In this document: positions 27,444-35,179 of the stretch, one piece after another
How positions within the stretch are numbered: position 1 is the stretch's first letter
Layout of the letters: the number at the start of each line of letters is the position of its first letter
DNA from: Gracilimonas mengyeensis
GTDB lineage: Bacteria; Bacteroidota; Rhodothermia; Balneolales; Balneolaceae
Direction: 5' to 3'
DNA length: 64,000 nucleotides
NCBI RefSeq assembly: GCF_900182705.1
Contig: NZ_FXTP01000009.1
Span: 124,001-188,000 of the forward strand
Notes under the pieces: generated by a model
What the model was told of the DNA's origin: nothing
What the model saw: only the letters and a program-made list of their open reading frames with translations
Database searches by the model: none
Made by a program: the position numbers and the translations under genes

Positions 27444-28142
27444 ATGAACGTATTTTATGTTGAACCGAAACGGGTAGCAGGTCCCCAGTTCGAGCTGTCG
27501 GGGCAGGAAGCCCGCCATGCAATCAAGGTGCTCAGGCTTCGGGAAGGTGATGAAATATTTGCTACTGACGGACAAGGCACCCGCTATACCGGCACGGTGC
27601 AATCAACGGGAAAAGATTCGGTAGTGGCGCACATCACCCAAAAAGAAGAAAAGCCGGCGCCTGATCCTGAGCTGGTGTTGGCCATGGGCATCATCAAAAA
27701 AAGAGACCGCTTGGAGTTTGCTGTGGAAAAAGCCGTGGAGCTGGGGGCGAGCAAAATTGTGCTATTCAATTCCGATCATACCGTAAAAACCAATGTGCGC
27801 ATGGACCGCGTGGAGAACATCATACAAAGCGCTATGAAGCAAAGCATGAGATATTGGTTGCCTGAGGTGCAATTGCTGGACTCTGTAGATGAAGTGCTGG
27901 ATGAATTTGAGAATTACACTGTTTTAATGGCCCATGAAAAAGTGGATGCTGAGCATCAAACATTCGACACCGAACAAGACATTTTGAAGGGGCAGAAGTT
28001 TTTACTACTTGTAGGACCAGAAGGGGGCTTCTCGGACCGGGAAGTTGAGCTGGCAGAGAATAAAGGGGCTGAGTTGGTTTCACTTGGGGAATATCGCCTG
28101 CGGGCAGAAACGGCAGCGGTTGCGTTTTTGGCGAGGTTTTAG
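27444..28142 (+). CDS. rsmE: 16S rRNA (uracil1498-N3)-methyltransferase
   Basis: The 232-residue protein has an N-terminal PUA-like domain (residues ~1-70, SGQEARHAIKVLRLREGDEI) and a C-terminal SPOUT methyltransferase domain. Its knot motifs are LLVGPEGGFSDREVE and SLGEYRLRAETAAVAFL, characteristic of RsmE. It methylates U1498 of 16S rRNA in the mature 30S subunit. The length is normal. The gene is bordered on both sides by degenerate heptamer arrays in opposite orientation. Confidence 0.96.
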   Translation: MNVFYVEPKRVAGPQFELSGQEARHAIKVLRLREGDEIFATDGQGTRYTGTVQSTGKDSVVAHITQKEEKPAPDPELVLAMGIIKKRDRLEFAVEKAVELGASKIVLFNSDHTVKTNVRMDRVENIIQSAMKQSMRYWLPEVQLLDSVDEVLDEFENYTVLMAHEKVDAEHQTFDTEQDILKGQKFLLLVGPEGGFSDREVELAENKGAELVSLGEYRLRAETAAVAFLARF

Positions 28143-28153
28143 TTTTTAGTGGC

Positions 28154-28253
28154 AAGGTGCAAGGTGCAAGGTGCGAGGTTTTAGGTTTTAGTGGTGATTT
28201 TTTGGAAATCTGGAATCTGGAATCTTCCATCTTTCAATTTTCAATCTTTAATT
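28154..28253. repeat. Heptamer tandem arrays downstream of rsmE
   Basis: Three exact AAGGTGC units (28154-28174) lead into degenerate units GAGGTTT and TAGGTTT. A second 7-bp array follows from 28205: GAAATCT, GGAATCT (twice), TCCATCT, TTCAATT, TTCAATC, TTTAATT. The last three are the reverse complement of units in the array at 27169-27240. Confidence 0.75.
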
Positions 28254-28294
28254 CCCAGCCAAAACTTTTTCCTGTTGGAAACTGTTGGACGGGT

Positions 28295-29783
28295 ATGAAA
28301 ATTCATCAAAACTACGACGCTATTATTGTGGGCTCGGGCATGGGAGGAATGAGTGCCGGAGCGATGCTCGCCAAGAACGGTTATAAAGTATTGATTCTTG
28401 AAGCGGCTCATGCTCCGGGTGGCTGTTCCTCCTCTTATTATCGAAAGGGCTTTGTATTTGAATCCGGGGCAACTACGCTGATGGGCTTTGATGAAAATCA
28501 GCCTTTGCGCAGGCTGGAAGAGGAAACGGGTATTGAAATTCCCAAAGAAGAAATCACCCCGCCGATGTCGGTTTGGTTGAACGGAAAGCAAATTACCCGC
28601 TATAAAAATCGGGAGCGCTGGATTGCCGAAGCCGGACGAGTGTTTGGCAATGAAACGGCACAAAGAGCTTTTTGGGAAGAGGCCCTGAAAGTCTCGGATT
28701 TGATCTGGAAGCTGTCGTTGAAGAATAACCTCTTTCCTCCCCAAAAACCTTCGGAGTGGCTTCGTCTTATCACTCAAAATTCCCCTTTGGATGTTTGGGT
28801 GCTGAAATATGCTTTTCAGTCGGTACGGCAGGTGATGCAACAATTTGATGTAGATACGCCCGAATTTCGCCGATTTGTGGATGAGCAGCTGATGATTACG
28901 GCCCAGGCCCAATCGGAAGAAACTCCTTTTTTATTTGGTGCTGCCGGACTCACCTACACTAATTATTCCAATTATTATGTGCCGGGCGGGTTGCTGGAAA
29001 TGGTGAATGCCATTCGTCTCTACATTCAAAACAGGGGCGGGGCGTTGCACACCAAAGAAGCCGTGCAGCTTATTTCAGGGAAAGAAGGGGAGTTTATCAT
29101 TCACACAAAAAAAAAATGAACAGTACCGTGCCCCAATTGTAATATCAAACCTGCCGGTTTGGAATATGCAGGACATCACCGCGGGAAATATGAAACAGTA
29201 TTTCCGGGAAAAGGCTTTGGGATTTGAAGAGGTCTGGGGCGCTATCACGATGGGCATTGGAATAAAGGACGAGTTCCCGGATGAAATGCCTCTGCATCAC
29301 CAGATTCACTTGCCGGAAGGAGAGATGATACCCCATGCTTCTTCAGGGTCTGTTTTTGTATCGATGTCGAAACGTGGAGATACTGAGCGGGCCAAAGAAG
29401 GAAAGCGAACGCTTAATATTTCTACCCATGCGTTACCGGAATACTGGTTTTCTTTGCACGAAAAGTATGATGCGGCGAAGCAAGAAGTAGAAAATTTTAT
29501 TGTGAACTTGCTGGAACAAAAACTGCCAGGCTTTAGTCGCAACAATATAGAAGTGCTCCACACAGCCACGCCGGTAAGCTGGCAAAACTGGGTGTACCGC
29601 AAAAAAGGCAGAGTGGGTGGAATCCCCCAAAGCATGGCACGAAGCTTGCTGAATTGGATACCCCACGAAACTCCGTTCAAAGGTTTGTATCTTGTCGGAG
29701 ACACTACTTATCCCGGGCAAGGCATTCCGGGCGTAACTTTGAGTGGAATAAACGTATATTCACGCGTCATTAAGAATCATTAA
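28295..29783 (+). pseudogene. Phytoene desaturase/CrtISO-like FAD oxidoreductase, frameshifted in a poly-A run
   Basis: Two overlapping frames together encode one protein of about 495 residues. The first frame (ATG at 28295) has the FAD-binding GSGMGGMSAGAMLAKNG motif and reads IIHTKKK then stop at 29119. The second continues after NEQYRAPIV and ends with the family C-terminal signature LVGDTTYPGQGIPGVTLSGI. The switch falls in ten A residues (29107-29116); nine would keep the frame intact. The protein resembles carotenoid isomerases/desaturases, or retinol-saturase-like oxidoreductases. The break may be a sequencing error, a true mutation, or slippage-mediated expression. Confidence 0.85.
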
Positions 29784-29794
29784 ATCAGAATTTT

Positions 29795-30430
29795 TTGGAT
29801 AATTATTCTCCCAATACCCAATTTTCCGTATTCCCTCCTGTAATAAAAAACCTGCTGATAATTAACGGTTTAGTCTTTTTGGCTACCGTCAGTATTTTTG
29901 GTGGCGGCTTCACTGGTTTTGGCGAAATGGTATTTCCCTATCTCGCATTGTTTCCAATTGGCAGCGGCAACTTTTTTCCCTGGCAGCTGGTTACCTACAT
30001 GTTTTTACATGCCGGCATTGGTCATATATTCTTTAACCTGTTTGCGTTATGGATCTTTGGCCAGGCCATTGAACAGCTTTGGGGATCTAAACGATTTTTG
30101 ATTTATTACCTGTTAACGGGTATTGGGGCAGCGCTCATTCACATGTGGATAGGCGGCGGAGGCGCCCCTACCATTGGAGCATCCGGTGCGGTATTTGGAA
30201 TTCTTTTGGCATTTGGTATGATGTTTCCTGACAAATACATCATGCTGCTGATTCCCCCGATTCCCATCAAAGCTAAATATTTTGTAGCCATTTACGGAGC
30301 ATTTGAGTTATTTGCAGGTATCTCCAATCCATTTGGAGGCATCGCTCACTTTGCCCACTTAGGCGGTATTATTGTTGGATTTATTTTGATTAAGTACTGG
30401 GGATTGAAAAAACCAACCAATTATATTTGA
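29795..30430 (+). CDS. Rhomboid-family intramembrane serine protease, first of a pair
   Basis: The 211-residue protein has about six transmembrane helices and the rhomboid core: HAGIGHIFFNLFALWIFG (loop and second helix), the nucleophile motif GASGAVFG, and the catalytic His in HFAHLGGIIVG. Rhomboids cleave transmembrane substrates in the lipid bilayer of the inner membrane. No in-frame ATG precedes the first helix, so a TTG start at 29795 is taken. It overlaps the next rhomboid gene by one base. Confidence 0.92.
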   Translation: MDNYSPNTQFSVFPPVIKNLLIINGLVFLATVSIFGGGFTGFGEMVFPYLALFPIGSGNFFPWQLVTYMFLHAGIGHIFFNLFALWIFGQAIEQLWGSKRFLIYYLLTGIGAALIHMWIGGGGAPTIGASGAVFGILLAFGMMFPDKYIMLLIPPIPIKAKYFVAIYGAFELFAGISNPFGGIAHFAHLGGIIVGFILIKYWGLKKPTNYI

Positions 30431-31341
30431 TGAACAATTCCTATTTTCAAGGCGGTGGACGTATGAGAGATAATATGCCATATGACTCTTTTGGCGGGGC
30501 CCTGAAAAGAGGCTTCATGGGGATGCCTGTAGCCATTCGGACCATTATTCTGATCAATGCGGTTGTTTTTGTGATCCAGATGCTGGGCGGACAAACGCTT
30601 AATGGCTGGCTGGTTCCCACGCTTGGTTTTGATCCATCTTTTCCCACTTTTTTAACTCAGCCTTGGCGCCTGGTTACCTACATGTTTTTGCATGGAGGTT
30701 TTCTCCACTTTCTATTTAATATGCTGTGGCTCTGGTGGATGGGGCGTTCCGTGGAAGAAACGCTAGGTCCCCGGACCTTCACAGTAATTTATTTTGGTGC
30801 AGGTATTTTAGGAGCCGTCCTTGATGCAGCTATTGCTATGGTATTTGGCTCAGCCCTGGTGATTGGAGCTTCCGGTGCGGTAACCGGTATTTTGGTAGCC
30901 TTTGCCATGCTGTTTCCCACGGCACCCATCATGCTGTTTCTGTTTCCGCCCATCCAAGCCCGCTTTTTTGTAGCCGGCTGGATTGCTATTGATATCTTGT
31001 TCCTGGGAAGTGGAGACGGAGTAGCCCGATTGGTTCACCTTGGCGGAGCTTTAGGAGGCTATTTATTGATTAAAGCCCATCAGGATGGCAAGGATTTAAG
31101 TTTACCGGTGCGCTATCTGGAATATTTATTTGGCCGGATGAAGTCCTCAACTTCTTCCAAATCTTCATCCAAAAAACGTCCCCGCAATAAAAACATGAGC
31201 ATTGTACAAGATGCTGAAATTGTGGAGGAGATTGACCAGGATGAACTGGATGCTATTCTCGAAAAGATCTCAAAGAAAGGCTATGATTCTTTGACAAAAG
31301 AAGAAAAACGCAAATTGTTTGAATTGAGTAAGAAACAATAG
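30430..31341 (+). CDS. Rhomboid-family intramembrane serine protease, second of a pair, with C-terminal tail
   Basis: From the ATG at 30430 the product is 303 residues. The membrane core repeats the family motifs HGGFLHFLFNMLWLWWMG, GASGAVTG (Ser nucleophile) and RLVHLGGALGG (catalytic His). After the last helix comes a ~90-residue cytoplasmic tail, first basic, then acidic, ending with a short helical segment (DELDAILEKISKKGYDSLT) seen in many Bacteroidota-type rhomboids. Its ATG overlaps the TGA of the first rhomboid, so the two are translationally coupled and may form a heteromer or act in sequence. Confidence 0.92.
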   Translation: MNNSYFQGGGRMRDNMPYDSFGGALKRGFMGMPVAIRTIILINAVVFVIQMLGGQTLNGWLVPTLGFDPSFPTFLTQPWRLVTYMFLHGGFLHFLFNMLWLWWMGRSVEETLGPRTFTVIYFGAGILGAVLDAAIAMVFGSALVIGASGAVTGILVAFAMLFPTAPIMLFLFPPIQARFFVAGWIAIDILFLGSGDGVARLVHLGGALGGYLLIKAHQDGKDLSLPVRYLEYLFGRMKSSTSSKSSSKKRPRNKNMSIVQDAEIVEEIDQDELDAILEKISKKGYDSLTKEEKRKLFELSKKQ

Positions 31342-31396
31342 TGTTAGGACCTCTACCTAAACCGGTAAAAAATTTTATAAGAAAGATTTAAGTAAT

Positions 31397-32632
31397 ATGG
31401 CAGCTATTAAGAGACGCAACTCAATACAGGTAATGGTGGGCAATGTGCCCGTAGGCGGCGGTGCCCCCATTGTAGTACAATCCATGACGAATACGGATAC
31501 AGCCGATATTGACGAGACGGCCGATCAGATTGAACACTTGTACCGGTCTGGCTCTGAACTCGTACGGATCACCGTAAATAATGATGAAGCTGCTAAAGCC
31601 GTACCTCATATCAAAGAGAAGCTATTAAACCGGGGCGTGCCGGTGCCGGTGATTGGTGACTTCCATTACAACGGACATAAATTACTTACCAAATATCCCG
31701 AGATGGCGAAGGCGCTGGCTAAGTTCCGCATCAACCCGGGTAATACAGGTACCAAAGCCCGCGACGAGAATTTTACCACTATCGTAGAGCAAGCCATTAA
31801 ATACGACAAACCCGTGCGTATCGGGGTGAATTGGGGATCGCTGGATCAGCAATTGCTGGCTGACAAAATGGATGCCAACAATAAGCTTGAGAAACCCAAA
31901 ACCGCCAAAGAAGTGATGCTGGACACCATGGTGGAAAGCGCCAAGCGGTCTTCCAAACTGGCTGAAGATGTAGGACTCCCTTCCAACAAAATTATTATCA
32001 GCGGCAAAATGTCGGGTGTTCAGGATGTGGTGAAAGTATATGAACGTCTCGCTGATGAATTGGACTATCCGCTCCATGTGGGGCTTACTGAAGCCGGTAT
32101 GGGTATGAAAGGAATGGTGGCGAGCGCTTCTGCGCTTTCCGTTATTTTGCAACAGGGCATCGGCGATACCATTCGTGTATCTCTAACCCCACAACCCGGC
32201 GCCGACCGTGCCCTGGAGGTACAGGTAGCCCAGCAGATTTTGCAGTCATTGAATATCCGCAGTTTTATTCCACAGGTTACTTCCTGCCCTGGTTGTGGAC
32301 GTACCAAGAGTACCTATTTCCAAGAATTGGCGGAAGAAATCCAAGAATACATTGTAGAGTCTATGCCGGTTTGGCGTAAAGTCTATCCAGGAGTGGAAGA
32401 GATGGATGTTGCGGTGATGGGTTGTGTGGTAAACGGTCCTGGTGAATCACGTAATGCCAACATTGGTATTTCTCTGCCAGGAACTTTTGAAGAACCCAAA
32501 GCCCCCGTATATGTTGATGGCGAACACTCTACCACACTGCGAGGTGATAACATCGGGGAAGAATTCCGCAGTATTCTGGATAATTACGTGCAGAAGAACT
32601 ACGGGAAGAAGAAGGAATCGGTGGAAGCCTGA
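31397..32632 (+). CDS. ispG: 4-hydroxy-3-methylbut-2-enyl-diphosphate synthase
   Basis: The 411-residue enzyme acts in the MEP pathway of isoprenoid synthesis, converting MEcPP to HMBPP with a 4Fe-4S cluster. The N-terminal TIM barrel begins [12 protein letters not shown]. The cluster ligands are seen as CPGC in [11 protein letters not shown] and the third Cys in [12 protein letters not shown]. The length matches the direct (bacterial) type without the extra central domain. It stands 55 bp after the rhomboid pair in the same direction. Its products feed quinones, carotenoids and undecaprenyl phosphate. Confidence 0.97.
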   Translation: MAAIKRRNSIQVMVGNVPVGGGAPIVVQSMTNTDTADIDETADQIEHLYRSGSELVRITVNNDEAAKAVPHIKEKLLNRGVPVPVIGDFHYNGHKLLTKYPEMAKALAKFRINPGNTGTKARDENFTTIVEQAIKYDKPVRIGVNWGSLDQQLLADKMDANNKLEKPKTAKEVMLDTMVESAKRSSKLAEDVGLPSNKIIISGKMSGVQDVVKVYERLADELDYPLHVGLTEAGMGMKGMVASASALSVILQQGIGDTIRVSLTPQPGADRALEVQVAQQILQSLNIRSFIPQVTSCPGCGRTKSTYFQELAEEIQEYIVESMPVWRKVYPGVEEMDVAVMGCVVNGPGESRNANIGISLPGTFEEPKAPVYVDGEHSTTLRGDNIGEEFRSILDNYVQKNYGKKKESVEA

Positions 32633-32859
32633 TTTGGTAAATGGCTAACTGTTTTTGGTTATTTGAGAGAACTCACCGATTTGTCGTAATGGTGCGCCAA
32701 TTATTAGATAAAGGGCAGTTGATGACAATGTAAAGTACAGCTTTGCAGGGCTTGTACTTTTGGGGTAGAATCTCAAAAGATCAGAAGCTTGTTAAGGAAG
32801 GGTAGAATATATTTATCAAGACAGGTAAAAGACCAGCTATTCTAATATTAATGCTACTT

Positions 32860-33035
32860 AACGTGAGTTTGATATAAGAATGACCTAAAAATGGCTATTC
32901 ATCGCTGTAGTGGTCAGGTAATTTGGTAACAAAATTGGATAGAAAGACCTTGAAAGGGTCTTCATAATGACTAAAACTGTCTGCAAATTATTCAACATCT
33001 ACAGCAATGAGGAGTTTTTGTATCGAACTGACGTT
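32860..33035. mobile_element. MITE-like element, second and diverged copy
   Basis: The left end AACGTGAGTTTGATATAAG (32860-32878) matches the left end of the element at 12527 in most positions. The right end (33025-33035), read in reverse, is AACGTCAGTTC, again similar. ACTT occurs on both outer sides (32856-32859 and 33036-33039), a possible short target duplication. It is 176 bp long and has no coding frame. Its interior differs from the first copy, so only the termini define the family. Confidence 0.6.
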
Positions 33036-33164
33036 ACTTGACAAACCTTACTGGCAGCAGTAAACCTTCTTTTCAGTCTCGCAGGGACCTTTTCTTACGC
33101 TATTACAATCTGCGCGAACATTTCATATGCTTTTTTGGCGAATGTAAGGGCCAGAGGAAACACT

Positions 33165-33201
33165 GTAAGTGTATAACAAACACTTACTGTAAGCACTTAC
33201 A
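33165..33201. promoter_or_regulatory. LacI/cre-like operators, upstream pair
   Basis: GTAAGTG (33165-33171) and CACTTAC (33181-33187) form an inverted repeat with a 9-nt spacer. Directly after it, TGTAAGCACTTACA (33188-33201) is a 14-bp near-palindrome that fits the LacI-family/cre pattern TGNAANCGNTTNCA except for one central base. It lies about 260 bp before the start of the first gene of the locus and could cooperate with the perfect site at 33405-33420. Confidence 0.6.
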
Positions 33202-33404
33202 TGAATTCTCAGGAATTTCATGAAAATGAAAAAAATTAAATTCATGAAAAATTCATCCATTTTTTAGGGTAATTATTTAGTGCAATAAATTATCTGCGTA
33301 AGATTATTTATTACAGTGTTTTATATAAGTGGATAAGTGTAAGCCTTCAGAGTCAGTTAAACTTCTTACCTGAACAAAAAAAAGAGCAAATTTTAGTTGA
33401 AAAT

Positions 33405-33420
33405 ATGTAAGCGCTTACAT
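33405..33420. promoter_or_regulatory. Perfect 16-bp LacI-family operator before the alpha-glucan locus
   Basis: ATGTAAGCGCTTACAT is a perfect palindrome with the central CG typical of LacI/GalR-family operators and matches the cre consensus. A possible -35 sequence TTGAAA lies just upstream, so a bound repressor would overlap the promoter. The first gene starts 42 bp downstream. The LacI-family protein encoded at 45844-46857 is the obvious candidate ligand. Confidence 0.75.
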
Positions 33421-33461
33421 TAACTTACAGGAAATCGCAGTTCCAAAAACGTAAGATTCGA

Positions 33462-35168
33462 GTGGATACCGGATATAAATCTTACTTTCTATTTCTAATT
33501 GTTCTTCCTGTGGTGTTGCTGTTTGCGTCATGTGATACTCAGCCCAAAGAAGACGATGAAGAAGTACTGGCCAGGATCGAAAATCTGGAGGTAACAAAAG
33601 ACCATTTTGTATCGGCCTTTAAGAAATATTACTACAAAACCGGTCAGGCCATTCAGCCCTCCCAAAATGTTAAAACCTCCGTACTGGATGCTGAATTTAA
33701 CCCTTACGTACTGGCCACCTACGCGAAAGAACTTGGTTTAGACAGTGACCGGGAGGGACTTCGGCAGTACGGCATCATTCAGCGTAAAGTATTTGCTGAA
33801 GAGTACCTGGAGCGGGAAGTATTACAAAAGGTAGAAGTGACCGAAGAAGACATTCGGGAGCTATACCTCCGGTTTAATACCAAGATCAAAGCTTCACATC
33901 TGTATGCGCCCGATGAAGCAGGTGCAAACGAACTGTATCAGCGCCTTCAAAATGGCGAGTCTTTTGACAAGCTGGCTGCTGAAACTTTCCAAAATCCCTA
34001 TCTGGCCCGAAATGGGGGAGATCTTGGCGAATTTACCATTGATGAAATGGATCTCGCTTTTGAAAATGCAGCCTTTGGGCTTGAAGAGGGCGAGATTTCT
34101 GAGCCGGTGAAAACCAAGCAAGGCTACAGCATTATTAAGGTAACAGACCGTTTTACCACTCCTATTGTTACCGAGTTTCAATATGCTTCCCGAAAAGATC
34201 AGTTTGCCATTTTTGCCGAACGCCGCAAAAAAGAAATGGCTACCAGAAACCACCTGGAAGAAGTGCTTGCCGAACTCAATGTAAACGAAACACTGATTAA
34301 TGATCTCTGGAAAGATATTCAGCAAAACCAGGGTGGAGTAGTGGAACTGAGTCCGGAGCAAAACCAACTGCGCTTACAAACCAATGAGGCTGAGGATGCT
34401 ATCATTGCCAAAGTTGATGATTATCAATTTACAGTGGCTGATCTGAAGAAAGAAGGATTCTATTCACCCCAGGAAAATCTAAACCGGCTGGATCGCGATT
34501 ACCGATTCAGAAACTATGTAAAAGGGCTCATCTACCGGGATTTTGTAACCAAGCAGTTTGGGCAGATGGCCGCTTCAGAATCAAATGCCGTGCAGTCATC
34601 CATCCAGCAAACTTTTCTGAATTACCTAAGCAACCGGATTGATGAAGTATTAAGAGAAGAAATTGAGCTTAGCGATACGGAATTGCGGGAAGAGTTTCAG
34701 CAAAACAAACCGATGTATGATTTTCCCCTCCGTATGAATTTAGCCCGCATCGTAGTAGAATCAGAGAAGCGTGGCGAAGAAGCCATGCAAGCTCTTGAAA
34801 ACGGACAGTCTTGGGAGGAAGTACTACGTAGCTATTCTATTGATACCCGGGATATTATGGTGGATGGAGAAATGGGCATGCAACCGATTCAGGAATTAGG
34901 AACTCATGCTTTACATGTAAAGGATTTAGAAGAAGGAGAAGTTGCCGGCCCATTTGCCTATCAAACCGGTAAACTCATGATTTATAAAGTACTTGAAGTG
35001 AAAGAGCCACGCGAAGCTGCGTTTGAAGAAGTATCAGATTTGGTGGGCAGAGTATTGCTTCAGAAAAAAGTGAAGCAACGAAAAGAAGAACTTATTGAAG
35101 AAGTGAAGGACCGATACAATGCGGTGCTGAACTACGACAAACTAAGGGCATTAAATATTAAACTGTAA
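33462..35168 (+). CDS. SurA/PpiC-like periplasmic peptidyl-prolyl isomerase lipoprotein
   Basis: The 568-residue protein has a lipoprotein signal (Cys24 in LFASC), a SurA_N-like helical region (~35-135) and a parvulin-type PPIase domain (~141-230, IKASHLYAP ... NGGDLGEF ... GYSIIKVTD). A second, more diverged parvulin-like domain lies near residues 415-525. Such proteins help outer-membrane proteins fold. It is the first gene after the operator sites and precedes a TonB receptor by 11 bp, so it may be a dedicated chaperone for the large surface proteins of this locus. The start codon is GTG. Confidence 0.85.
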   Translation: MDTGYKSYFLFLIVLPVVLLFASCDTQPKEDDEEVLARIENLEVTKDHFVSAFKKYYYKTGQAIQPSQNVKTSVLDAEFNPYVLATYAKELGLDSDREGLRQYGIIQRKVFAEEYLEREVLQKVEVTEEDIRELYLRFNTKIKASHLYAPDEAGANELYQRLQNGESFDKLAAETFQNPYLARNGGDLGEFTIDEMDLAFENAAFGLEEGEISEPVKTKQGYSIIKVTDRFTTPIVTEFQYASRKDQFAIFAERRKKEMATRNHLEEVLAELNVNETLINDLWKDIQQNQGGVVELSPEQNQLRLQTNEAEDAIIAKVDDYQFTVADLKKEGFYSPQENLNRLDRDYRFRNYVKGLIYRDFVTKQFGQMAASESNAVQSSIQQTFLNYLSNRIDEVLREEIELSDTELREEFQQNKPMYDFPLRMNLARIVVESEKRGEEAMQALENGQSWEEVLRSYSIDTRDIMVDGEMGMQPIQELGTHALHVKDLEEGEVAGPFAYQTGKLMIYKVLEVKEPREAAFEEVSDLVGRVLLQKKVKQRKEELIEEVKDRYNAVLNYDKLRALNIKL

Positions 35169-35179
35169 GATTATTGCAC

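Larger units (their letters stand above)
32633..33461. other. Long regulatory intergenic region before the alpha-glucan locus
   Basis: These 829 bases carry no supported gene. They hold a weak terminator-like hairpin for ispG (AAAGTACA 32732-32739 with TGTACTTT 32753-32760), the second MITE-like element (32860-33035) and several GTAAG-type inverted repeats (33165-33201, 33405-33420). There is also an AT-rich stretch with ATGAA-type repeats around 33202-33265. The concentration of operator-like palindromes points to a strongly controlled promoter for the genes starting at 33462. Confidence 0.65.

Noticed and set aside
27169-28253. Possible CRISPR array because of regular short repeats
   Set aside because: The units are 7 bp, contiguous and degenerate, with no spacers, and there are no cas genes in the window.
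33038-33223. 61-codon plus-strand frame before the alpha-glucan locus
   Set aside because: It runs from the MITE terminus through the operator repeats and has no protein-like features.
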